The translations under genes were made by a program, and so were the position numbers. Shown piece by piece: positions 24,483 through 31,328 of a stretch of 36,246 nucleotides of DNA. Each line of letters opens with the position of its first letter. Positions within the stretch are counted from its first letter, which is position 1. The stretch is taken from contig CAYQZD010000030.1 of the NCBI GenBank assembly GCA_964421875.1, positions 1 to 36,246 of the forward strand, read 5' to 3'. The DNA is from CAYQZD01 sp964421875 (GTDB lineage: Bacteria; Electryoneota; Tariuqbacteria; Tariuqbacterales; Tariuqbacteraceae). The notes under the pieces were generated by a model. It did not search any database. It had not been told where the DNA came from and saw only the letters and a program-made list of their open reading frames with translations.

Positions 24483-24502
24483 GGGCTTGATAAATCAAGC
24501 CC
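24483..24502. repeat. Hairpin, GGG/CCC-ended family
   Basis: Arms GGGCTTGAT and ATCAAGCCC pair perfectly around AA. Confidence 0.65.
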
Positions 24503-24558
24503 CTGCTATTTCGCGTTCAGAGTATATCGGTTAAGCATCCAGTACAAAGAAAGTCGCA

Positions 24559-25791
24559 TCATTTCTCCTTCTTCTTCTCCACCCTGACCACCAATTCGGA
24601 CTCTTTTTGCTGGGGTTTTGCTAAAACAATCGGCTCCACTTCCTCGAAGACACCCTCGGCTTTGCTCATAATCGGCTCCACATCTTCAATATCCATTCCC
24701 ACCGTGTTCCAGGCGTCGTCATCCACCCTGGAAATTTTACCCTTCCCCCCGCCGAAATAGAGGGAATGGCTCCAGATGTTAGAGACATTGGCAACCGCAA
24801 TCTCGATTTGATACTCTCTGGCTTCATAGGGTGTATGATGGAAGGCAATAGCGGCTTTAATCAGGGGCGAAAGCTGCCATCTTTCCGCCAGAATCTTACC
24901 CGCATCGATATGGGTGTATCCCAGAATATCGTATTCGACTTCGCTGGATTCCCGGTCGTCGCGCAGTTTTGCGTTCTCCACCTTCATATAGTCATCGGGG
25001 CAAAACGCGGCCATTATGATTTTCCCGGCGTTATGGAGGAATCCGGCAAGGAAAAGTTCATCCTCATTCTTAAAACCTCGCCTGCGAGCGATGGAACGAG
25101 CGATTATTCCGGCTCCCAGACTGTGTTCCCAGATACTTCTTATCATTTCCGAAATTAACTCATCTTCGGCATCGAACAAATCGACTATCTTTAAGGCGAA
25201 CACAAGGTTGGCGGTATTTCCAAAGCCAAGAATCGGTATGGCGCCTTCGAGAGACGATACGCGTTCCCTGAAGCTGTATAAGGAAGAATTGACCAGTTTC
25301 AGCATTTTCTGCATCAGGTCGCTGTCGCCGGCGATAATAGCGCTGACGCTGCGGGAAGTGGTGCGTTTATCATCTACAGCCTGGGACAGAGTTTTATACA
25401 ATGCGGGCACCGGGGGCAGTTCTTTCAGTTTGTTTAAGAGATTAAGCTGGCTTTTAGTGAGGATTTCACCGCGGCGCAAGGCTCTTTCGATGATTAGACG
25501 CTTGGCGACCCTCAACGTTTCCCGCATAATTTCATCGTCAGCCACTTCCTCAAATCTCGATTCGATGCTGGTTTCCAATCTGCGGAGGGAGCGGGAATCG
25601 AAATGTTCCAGTTCGTCGGGTAAATCCCGGCCTTCAACCATCACTTCACGGACATCGCGCCGGCTTAGCCTTTCTTTAAAGGAAACGTCAAGAGCAGTCC
25701 CTGCGGAAAAGAGTAGTTTCCCCTCCTTGCTCCTGATATCCCGACCCAGCACATCGCCGTCCTTGATGTCCTTAATGGCGATTTTTTTCAT
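24559..25791 (-). CDS. HDOD-domain signalling protein
   Basis: About 410 residues. An N-terminal region (DIKDGDVLGRDIRSKEGKLLFSAGTALD), like the conserved N-terminus of many HD-GYP-type proteins, is followed by an HDOD domain at about 122-320: ELPPVPAL, MLKLVNSSLYSF, LEGAIPILGF, WEHSLGAGIIARSIA and FLAGFLHNAGKIIM. In catalytic HD proteins the last would be HD; here HN replaces it, as in HDOD proteins, so phosphodiesterase activity is unlikely. HDOD proteins usually act as non-catalytic signalling hubs in motility, c-di-GMP or stress control. The tail ends in a run of K and E. GTG at 25797 is possible, but ATG at 25791 has AGGTG 6 nt before it. No partner is adjacent. Confidence 0.88.
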   Translation of the reverse strand: MKKIAIKDIKDGDVLGRDIRSKEGKLLFSAGTALDVSFKERLSRRDVREVMVEGRDLPDELEHFDSRSLRRLETSIESRFEEVADDEIMRETLRVAKRLIIERALRRGEILTKSQLNLLNKLKELPPVPALYKTLSQAVDDKRTTSRSVSAIIAGDSDLMQKMLKLVNSSLYSFRERVSSLEGAIPILGFGNTANLVFALKIVDLFDAEDELISEMIRSIWEHSLGAGIIARSIARRRGFKNEDELFLAGFLHNAGKIIMAAFCPDDYMKVENAKLRDDRESSEVEYDILGYTHIDAGKILAERWQLSPLIKAAIAFHHTPYEAREYQIEIAVANVSNIWSHSLYFGGGKGKISRVDDDAWNTVGMDIEDVEPIMSKAEGVFEEVEPIVLAKPQQKESELVVRVEKKKEK

Positions 25792-25940
25792 GATCACACC
25801 TGACGCAGCTTCTACTTAAAATAAATATTTAAATGAATGAATACAAGATACTTAATAGAATTACAAAAAGCAATCTTTTTCAATTAATTATGTGTTTTTA
25901 ACGATACCTTTATAGGACGTGTTGCCCAAATCATAAACCG

Positions 25941-25968
25941 TGGTGTCGGGTCTCCGCACCCGACACCA
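25941..25968. repeat. Constant-loop hairpin (family A)
   Basis: Arms TGGTGTCGGGT and ACCCGACACCA pair perfectly around CTCCGC. The gap 25798-26081 contains this and the next hairpin but no gene. Confidence 0.75.
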
Positions 25969-25989
25969 AATATCTATTATTATAGAATA

Positions 25990-26017
25990 TGCTGTCGACT
26001 ACGGAGAGTCTACAGCA
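25990..26017. repeat. Constant-loop hairpin (family A), ACGGAG subtype
   Basis: Arms TGCTGTCGACT and AGTCTACAGCA pair with one mismatch around ACGGAG. Positions 25991-26010 are identical to 28376-28395 inside the broken IS110 transposase. Confidence 0.72.
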
Positions 26018-26081
26018 CATATTTAGTATTTGGGAAACAGACCCTTTAAATACTGAACACATCTTTCCAAATCGGTATGTT

Positions 26082-27812
26082 TTAGCCTGTAACTTCATCT
26101 TTATTAAAATTCCTCCTGAATACACTGTAACCGTCAGACCGTATATTACCTGCAATCCTGTCAACTTCTTCTTTATTAACACCATATTTATCAAGAATCA
26201 CCGAAAATATTTCGAGGGAAGTTTCGAATTCTTCGGGAATGACTTCATCAGCGCCTAACTCGTAGAGCTTCATCACATTTTGCACAAATCTGGTTCGAAC
26301 CACAATGTGGAGATTGGGATTAAGCCTTCGGGCGAGCGCCGTTATCCTCGCGGTCGCGGTAAAAGAGGGAACGGCGATGACGATAACCGAGGCTTTTTCA
26401 ATTTCTATGTGGCGGAGAGCGGCTTCTTGAGTTGCGTCACCGAAATTTATCGGTTCATTGTTCTTCCTTTCGAGACGCACCGTCACCGGGTTCATTTCAA
26501 TGATAACGTAGGGTATGCCGGTCATCTTAGCCGCCTGGGCGACATTTCTCCCATTGACGCCGTAACCGACTATTATCAGGTGCTTTTTCATACCTTCGCA
26601 GGTAATTAACGATATAGGCCTCAGTCCCTTCTTGATTTTTCCCGGCAAGGGCAGTTTAATAATGAAATCTGCAATGTTCGGAGCGGCGGGAATCATAAAG
26701 GGGGTCGCTATCATCGATAAAATCGCCACCGCCAGAAACTGTTGATATAGAGTATTATTAATCAGCCCATAGCTTAATCCCACAGTAGCCACGATAAAAG
26801 AGAATTCACCAATTTGACTCAGCGAAAAACCGGATTGTATATGCGTTCTAAGTGGATTTCCTAATATAAACGCGGAAAAACCGACAATAAGCATTTTTAT
26901 GAAGATTACAGCCAAAGCCAACAATAATATCAATCCGACATTCGCGAAAAGAAAATCGACATTGAGCAGCATCCCAATGGATATGAAAAAGAAGCTGGTA
27001 AACAAATCTCTGAAGGGAACGACGTTTCCGAAGGCGTGATGCGCATATTCGGATTCCGATACCACCAATCCGGCGAGAAAAGCGCCTAACGCCAGTGACA
27101 AACCTGCCAGACTGGTCAAGTATGCTGTTCCGAAACAGACCGCAATAATGACGAAAAGAAACAATTCCCTGCTTCTGGTCTTGGCGATTTGATGCAGCAA
27201 AAAGGGCGTTACCCATCTTGAAAAAACAGTCATCAATAATATTACCGCTGCACCTTTGAGAACGAGAATTATAAGGGAATTGGTTATATTGACAAAACTC
27301 CCCGCCAGTATAGGTGTCACCAGCATCATAGGAATCACGATTAAGTCTTGAAATATCAATATCGCCACGGCAATCTGACCGGAAGGACTGACAACCTCGT
27401 CTCGCTCCTGAAGAATCTTCAATACGATGGCAGTGCTGGACAAGGAGATTAAAAAGCCGATGAATATCGATTCCGTAACCGACTTGCCCAGAAAATAAGT
27501 AATCGACGCAACCAGGGAGACTGTTATGAACACCTGAGACGCTCCGCCGAGCAACACCGATTTTCTGATTTTGAAGAGGTTTTTTAGAGAAAACTCAATC
27601 CCAATCGTGAACAGCAGCAGAATCACTCCCACTTCAGCCAGCACTTCCACTTCATGGATTGAGCTGATTAAGCCCAACCCATTGGGACCGACCAGAACTC
27701 CGGTTAAAAGAAATCCAACCACTTCCGGCAGCTTTATTCGCTTGAATATGAACAGCACACCGATGGCCAGAAGTAAAATAATAATAATGTCCTGCAGTAT
27801 TCTGGATTCCAT
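26082..27812 (-). CDS. Kef-type monovalent cation:proton antiporter (CPA2) with TrkA-N domain
   Basis: This 576-residue inner-membrane protein has about 12-13 hydrophobic segments in residues 1-390, with the CPA2 ion-path motif FQDL (154-157) and the conserved GEFSF (335-339). A cytosolic RCK/TrkA-N domain follows (about 409-525) with the Rossmann motif GYGVNG (416-421) and an NAD-binding acidic strand end (VIIEMNP). CPA2/Kef proteins exchange K+ or Na+ for protons and are gated by nucleotide or glutathione adducts. The TrkA-C domain sometimes found after this is absent, and the tail ends soon after residue 560. No KefF/G-type ancillary gene is adjacent. The transport family is firm; the ion is not. 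Confidence 0.93.
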   Translation of the reverse strand: MESRILQDIIIILLLAIGVLFIFKRIKLPEVVGFLLTGVLVGPNGLGLISSIHEVEVLAEVGVILLLFTIGIEFSLKNLFKIRKSVLLGGASQVFITVSLVASITYFLGKSVTESIFIGFLISLSSTAIVLKILQERDEVVSPSGQIAVAILIFQDLIVIPMMLVTPILAGSFVNITNSLIILVLKGAAVILLMTVFSRWVTPFLLHQIAKTRSRELFLFVIIAVCFGTAYLTSLAGLSLALGAFLAGLVVSESEYAHHAFGNVVPFRDLFTSFFFISIGMLLNVDFLFANVGLILLLALAVIFIKMLIVGFSAFILGNPLRTHIQSGFSLSQIGEFSFIVATVGLSYGLINNTLYQQFLAVAILSMIATPFMIPAAPNIADFIIKLPLPGKIKKGLRPISLITCEGMKKHLIIVGYGVNGRNVAQAAKMTGIPYVIIEMNPVTVRLERKNNEPINFGDATQEAALRHIEIEKASVIVIAVPSFTATARITALARRLNPNLHIVVRTRFVQNVMKLYELGADEVIPEEFETSLEIFSVILDKYGVNKEEVDRIAGNIRSDGYSVFRRNFNKDEVTG

Positions 27813-27903
27813 AATCGATCTCTACTTAGATTTCAATGCTGGATTTACCAAATTTGACAGTTAACGTGTGTCACTTTAGTTATGTGAAGTGCCTGCCCAA
27901 TTT

Positions 27904-27979
27904 GTCATTCCCGCAAGTGAACGAAGTGAACGCGCCGGGAATCTGGATTATAATTATTCTGCTGTCAGATTCCCGCTTT
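27904..27979. repeat. GTCATTC-type palindromes truncated at the IS110 junction
   Basis: ATTCCCG (27907-27913) pairs with CGGGAAT (27936-27942). Also CGGGAATCTG (27936-27945) pairs with CAGATTCCCG (27966-27975). The sequence then runs into the putative left end of the IS110 element, so the palindrome may be its insertion site. Confidence 0.55.
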
Positions 27980-28380
27980 CGCGAGATAGTATAATAAAAA
28001 GATTTGCTGGTTTAGCTTTCGAGCGTTTAATTATAAGCGCTCGGAAGTAGATAGGCTATAGGCCGATGTCATTCCTGGGGCATAGACCCTGTTCGCGAGA
28101 TAGGTTAAGCCTCTAGCCGAATCACCCTAATGAGCTTCCTAAGTGAAAGCTCGAATAGGAGAATGGTGAAACCAGCAAAAATTCTACTCCGAGGCCTAAC
28201 TAATCAATCAAGGAGTAGAAAGATGAAACGCTATCTTGGCGTCGACCTGCACAAGGACAAATTCACCGTCTGTTACCTTGACCGGCAGGACAAAAAGGTT
28301 ATCAGAGAATTCAGGCTGGAAAATCTTGACCGGTTCAAGAAAACCCTTAAGCCTGAAGATGAAATCGCTATAGAAGCTGT
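27980..28380 (+). mobile_element. Remnant of an IS110-family insertion sequence (left end and 5' part of recombinase)
   Basis: An IS110-type DEDD recombinase start at 28223 is preceded by about 240 bp of structured non-coding DNA, as in IS110 elements, whose left end encodes the bridge RNA. The right part of the recombinase and the right end are missing: homology stops near 28380 at a family A hairpin. The left boundary is approximate (about 27976-27990) and is placed where a GTCATTC-type palindrome breaks off. Confidence 0.5.
28016..28169 (+). ncRNA. Candidate IS110 bridge RNA (three stem-loops)
   Basis: Three stem-loops stand in the order expected of an IS110 bridge RNA. (1) Hairpin 28016-28028 with 28035-28047, 13 bp including wobbles, 6-nt loop. 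(2) Stem 28054-28063 with 28109-28118, 9 of 10 paired, enclosing a 45-nt internal loop that contains GTCATTCCT on one side and TTCGCGAGATAG on the other. (3) Stem 28122-28126 with 28165-28169, with an inner stem 28132-28137 with 28147-28152. TTCGCGAGATAG (28092-28103) also occurs at the presumed left junction, 27978-27989. Folding was done by eye, so this is a candidate only. Confidence 0.4.
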
Positions 28381-28447
28381 CGACTACGGAGAGTCGAAAG
28401 CACGTAGAACCCATTTGGGCAACAGCCCCTTTCAAGAATCGCTATAA
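28223..28447 (+). pseudogene. Truncated IS110-family transposase/recombinase
   Basis: The frame begins with ATG at 28223, 7 nt after AGGAG. Residues 1-52 match the start of IS110-family recombinases: GVDLHKDKFTVCYLD, with the first catalytic acidic residue in GVDLH, and EIAIEA, with the second acidic residue. From about 28376 the sequence is a family A hairpin and about 20 unrelated codons before the stop. The family normally has about 300-400 residues with DEDD and a C-terminal transposase domain, so this is a dead fragment. Several in-frame codons upstream (from 28130) fall in the presumed bridge RNA region and are not considered coding. Confidence 0.75.
28376..28401. repeat. Family A hairpin (ACGGAG subtype) at the break in the transposase
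   Basis: Arms GCTGTCGACT and AGTCGAAAGC pair with one mismatch around ACGGAG. The 20 nt 28376-28395 equal 25991-26010. This is the only well-formed family A copy inside a recognisable coding frame. Confidence 0.7.
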
Positions 28448-28480
28448 GTCAGGTCTTTAGCGAAGCGGAGACCTGACTTA
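28445..28480 (+). terminator. Hairpin with T-run (CAGGTCT family)
   Basis: Arms TAAGTCAGGTCT and AGACCTGACTTA pair over 12 bp around a 12-nt loop and are followed by ATTTTTG on the plus strand. It looks like a terminator. A near-identical inverted copy is at 35202-35235. Confidence 0.6.
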
Positions 28481-28487
28481 ATTTTTG

Positions 28488-28529
28488 CTGTCAGGTTACA
28501 CCCGCCTTGCGGCGTCCAAGACCTGACAG
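28488..28529. repeat. Second CAGGT...ACCTG hairpin
   Basis: Arms CTGTCAGGT and ACCTGACAG pair; inside, CGCC pairs with GGCG around TTGC. It stands 8 nt after the first hairpin of this family. The rest of 28530-28636 holds nothing recognised. Confidence 0.55.
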
Positions 28530-28636
28530 AACAATAAGAAGGTTTCACAGCAGATGAAGCGGATTAAGCGAATTTGTTGATTGATACGACTGCCGAATCC
28601 CCACAGCTGGCGGATAAGTATTCCGTCCTAATGAAA

Positions 28637-30187
28637 TCAGCCATACCCTCCAAAATCCTCCGCTCCGACGCCCTCCCGGTGGGCGTTAGCGGGGGTGACG
28701 AAAATTCCGGCTTTGCCGGTTACGGGGCAGACGTATTCACAGATGCCGCATCCGATGCACAGCTCCTCGTCCACATAGGGGAGTTTCAAAACGCCGGTGG
28801 AACCGTCATCCTTGGCTATTAGTTTCAGTTTGAATTTTATCGCTTTGTCCGGGGTGGGACAGTGTTCTTCGCAGACCAGGCAGTCCTCCTCCTTGTAGTG
28901 AGGAATACAGCGGTTTTTATCGAAGTAAGCCGTTCCCATCCTCAGCTTTTGTTTTTCCTCCAGCGGGAGGTCTTCAATCGCGCCGGAAGGGCAGACTTTG
29001 CCGCAAAGGTTGCAGTTGTATTCGCAGCATCCTTCCCGCATCCGCGCTATCGGGGTCCATAATCCCTCCAGTCCGGTTTCCATTACCGCCGGTTGGAGGC
29101 AGCCTCCGGTGGAGGCGCATACACCGGTGCACTGCTGGCAGCGGAGGCAGAGGTCGAGGAAGCGGTTTTCCTCCACCGCACCCGGCGGGCGGATAGCTTT
29201 ATCGGCGGCGTCAGCGTCTTTTCGGGTGACGCGGTGCAGTCCCAGGACTGTGATTCCGGCGGCGGAACTTACGACGAACCTGCGGCGGCTGAGGTCAAGC
29301 GGCGACTGGTCTTTGGCTGGACGCCGGAAACCGAAATGAGTATCTCCTTCGGCGCAGGCGAACCAGCAGTTGAGGCAGAGGATGCATTCGGCGCGGTTGG
29401 TTTTGGTATCCTCGCTGATGGCTCCCATTTTGCATTCGATTTCGCAGATGGCGCATTCGGTGCAGTTTTCTCCGATCCAGCGTCCGAAGGGGCTGAATTT
29501 GCCTAACAGTCCCAGCAGGGCTCCCAGGGGGCAGAGGTTTCGGCACCAAAAGCGGCGGGAGACTTTCTCCAGCAGGATTATCCCTAAGAAAATCGCCAGA
29601 ATAATCAGCGTTTGGCGGAAAGCCTGCGGTTCTACCGGGAGGAAAGCTCCTTTGAGGGAGGTGTAGAGGTCGAAGAAGAAGCCTCCGGCCAGGGGAATAC
29701 CGGACAATCCGATGAGGGATTCTTCGGCGAGATAATAGAAGAGGGGGAAGACTGCAATGTGGGCGGAGCGGGATATTATCACCAGGGGATCAAAGAGGAA
29801 AACGTATTGAAAAGAGAATACGGCGCCTACCGCAATCGCGATTAACAGCATATATTTGAGGTACTGAAGGTTGACCTCTTTTTTCGGTTTCCGTTTCTTC
29901 ATAATGTGGTGGGAAGCGTCCAGAACCGCTCCCAGGGGGCATACCCATCCGCAGAAAAACCTGCCTAAAACTACAGCGGTTACCAGGACGATAAGAACGG
30001 GCCAGAACCGGATTATCAGTTCCCCCGCTGAAATCATAGTAACCATCGCCGCCAGCGGGTCAATCCGCAGGAAAAAATCGGTGGGCAGGGGAAAATTCAG
30101 GGGAAACCGGTTTTGGTTGACTAGGACGATTAGCAGCAGGAGAAACAGGATTTGCGCCGCGATTCGTAGTCTATGGATGGTTTTCAT
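28637..30187 (-). CDS. Membrane polyferredoxin, NapH-NapG-like fusion
   Basis: This 516-residue protein has two halves. Residues 1-290 resemble NapH/YccM-type membrane ferredoxins: several membrane helices, the paired motifs FCGWVCPLGA (78-87) and WCRNLCPLGA (214-223), and cytosolic-type clusters CTECAICEIEC (242-252) and CILCLNCWFAC (268-278). DLSRRRFVVSSAAG (298-311) looks like a twin-arginine signal in the middle of the chain. Residues 340-500 resemble NapG/MauM: clusters near C347-C357, C387-C399, C436-C443 and C477-C487. It probably passes electrons from membrane quinol to an extracytoplasmic partner, or the reverse. No Nap reductase is nearby. The internal twin-arginine segment supports fusion of two ancestral genes, so localisation of the second half outside the membrane is inference. 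Confidence 0.85.
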   Translation of the reverse strand: MKTIHRLRIAAQILFLLLLIVLVNQNRFPLNFPLPTDFFLRIDPLAAMVTMISAGELIIRFWPVLIVLVTAVVLGRFFCGWVCPLGAVLDASHHIMKKRKPKKEVNLQYLKYMLLIAIAVGAVFSFQYVFLFDPLVIISRSAHIAVFPLFYYLAEESLIGLSGIPLAGGFFFDLYTSLKGAFLPVEPQAFRQTLIILAIFLGIILLEKVSRRFWCRNLCPLGALLGLLGKFSPFGRWIGENCTECAICEIECKMGAISEDTKTNRAECILCLNCWFACAEGDTHFGFRRPAKDQSPLDLSRRRFVVSSAAGITVLGLHRVTRKDADAADKAIRPPGAVEENRFLDLCLRCQQCTGVCASTGGCLQPAVMETGLEGLWTPIARMREGCCEYNCNLCGKVCPSGAIEDLPLEEKQKLRMGTAYFDKNRCIPHYKEEDCLVCEEHCPTPDKAIKFKLKLIAKDDGSTGVLKLPYVDEELCIGCGICEYVCPVTGKAGIFVTPANAHREGVGAEDFGGYG

Positions 30188-30197
30188 TTTTTATTGA

Positions 30198-30229
30198 GTG
30201 TGAAAGTATGAAAGTGTGAAAGTAAAAAA
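30198..30229. repeat. Short tandem array, 8-bp period
   Basis: Units GTGTGAAA, GTATGAAA, GTGTGAAA, GTAAAAAA, immediately upstream of the polyferredoxin start. They displace any clear ribosome binding site. Confidence 0.6.
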
Positions 30230-30320
30230 GTTCCGCCCTTAAAAGCCTTCCCCTAAGTTTACAAGTAGACAGATCGTCAAGTCTGCAAGTCCCCCGCAGG
30301 GAGCCGCCCTTTGACGTGCC

Positions 30321-30342
30321 CGACGGGTCTGCGCACCCGGCG
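30321..30342. repeat. Decayed family A hairpin
   Basis: CGACGGGT and ACCCGGCG with loop CTGCGC; the arms have mismatches. It lies between DUF362 and the polyferredoxin. Confidence 0.4.
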
Positions 30343-30372
30343 GAATAAGATTCCACACTACAACCATTTTGC

Positions 30373-30412
30373 GATTTTACGATTTCACGATTTTACAAAT
30401 TTACGATTCAAC
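30373..30412. repeat. Short tandem array, 8-bp period
   Basis: Units GATTTTAC, GATTTCAC, GATTTTAC, AAATTTAC, GATTCAAC. The array overlaps the stop end of the DUF362 gene, so its last codons are read from repeat sequence. Confidence 0.6.
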
Positions 30413-31313
30413 CGGCGAGGTCGATGGTGGTGATGTTATCTGCTGCTGCGGTTTTTCCCAATCCTTTACGCTCGGCGAGGGTTAAATATCCCAGCCTTTC
30501 GACGGGATAGCCGAATAGCTTTGCGGCGGCGGCGTCCACAGCGACGATGTCGGTTCCGGCGATGACCGTATTCATCTCTTCGACATCGCCAAGGCTGCCG
30601 CCGGTGGGGCCGTTGCGGCGGAGGATGCGGGTGGCGTCGACAATATTGAGATCAGGCTTAATCACCATATTCAGGTCCACAATTTTCAGGTCGAAATCCT
30701 GATGGATGAGGCCGCGCCGGCCTCCGATTACCCCCATAATATTTTTCATTCCGACCGTCAGCCCCGCCAGTCCGTGGTTCTTGAGAATGGGGAGATTGAT
30801 ATACTTATCCATCTCCAGCGCGGGCTGATAGAAGGGCCATTTTTTTAAGGTGTAGCCGTTTTCGATTTTCACATCCTTGAAGAAACGGTCCATTACAAAG
30901 GAGACTTTTGCTCCGGCTTCCTTTGCCGCTTTCTCAATTCCGCTGTTCCGGTAGCATCTGCGAGAGGAATTGCAGGTGCGGTCGAAGACCTGGACTTCTT
31001 TCGCCCCCGCTTCCAAGCATAGCCTCACGGTTTCCGCCACCACATCAGGATGGGTGTTGGCGGCTTGCGCCGGATTTCGGTCCCATCCGATATTGGGTTT
31101 CACCAGGACCCGGTCTCCTTTGGAGACGAAACGGCTCATCCCCCCCAAGGCCTCCACCGCTTGTTTAACCAACGCCAACGGTTCGCCGTTGAGCGCTTTG
31201 ACCAAATCCGTTGGCTGTGCTTTATCCTCGCTAAAAGTAATCGATGGTATTAGAGCCATTCCCGCAGCGCCCGCGGAGGCGGCGATGAAGCGCCTTCGGT
31301 CAATTTTTTTCAT
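30408..31313 (-). CDS. Tat-exported DUF362-family protein
   Basis: This 301-residue protein has an N-terminal twin-arginine signal (KKIDRRRFIAASAGAAGMALIPS, residues 2-24). The rest matches DUF362: DRVLVKPNIGWDRNPAQAANTHPDVVAETVRL, KYINLPILKNHGLAGLTVGMKNIMGVIGGRRG and IVAVDAAAAKLFGY. DUF362 proteins are often linked to iron-sulfur clusters, but this one has no cluster motif of its own and could work with the polyferredoxin encoded next. The start has GGAGA 6 nt upstream. It lies 15 nt after the DUF2723 gene and 220 nt before the polyferredoxin gene, all on the minus strand. The substrate is unknown. Electron-transfer partnership is inferred from gene order. Confidence 0.87.
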   Translation of the reverse strand: MKKIDRRRFIAASAGAAGMALIPSITFSEDKAQPTDLVKALNGEPLALVKQAVEALGGMSRFVSKGDRVLVKPNIGWDRNPAQAANTHPDVVAETVRLCLEAGAKEVQVFDRTCNSSRRCYRNSGIEKAAKEAGAKVSFVMDRFFKDVKIENGYTLKKWPFYQPALEMDKYINLPILKNHGLAGLTVGMKNIMGVIGGRRGLIHQDFDLKIVDLNMVIKPDLNIVDATRILRRNGPTGGSLGDVEEMNTVIAGTDIVAVDAAAAKLFGYPVERLGYLTLAERKGLGKTAAADNITTIDLAG

Positions 31314-31328
31314 TGTATTCTCCGATGG

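Noticed and set aside
24285..24558. Clustered palindromes as a CRISPR array
   Set aside because: The hairpins differ in sequence, spacing is irregular, no constant direct repeat separates unique spacers, and no cas genes are present.
25016..25819. 267-residue frame antisense to the HDOD gene
   Set aside because: It is low-complexity S/R/L-rich and mirrors codon usage of the opposite strand, where the HDOD protein is clearly real.
28130..28222. Extension of the IS110 transposase frame upstream of 28223
   Set aside because: The ATG at 28223 has a good AGGAG site and matches family N-termini; the upstream codons fall in the structured leader.
28574..28822. 82-residue plus-strand frame after the transposase fragment
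   Set aside because: It overlaps the conserved 3' end of the polyferredoxin gene in antisense and has no family resemblance.
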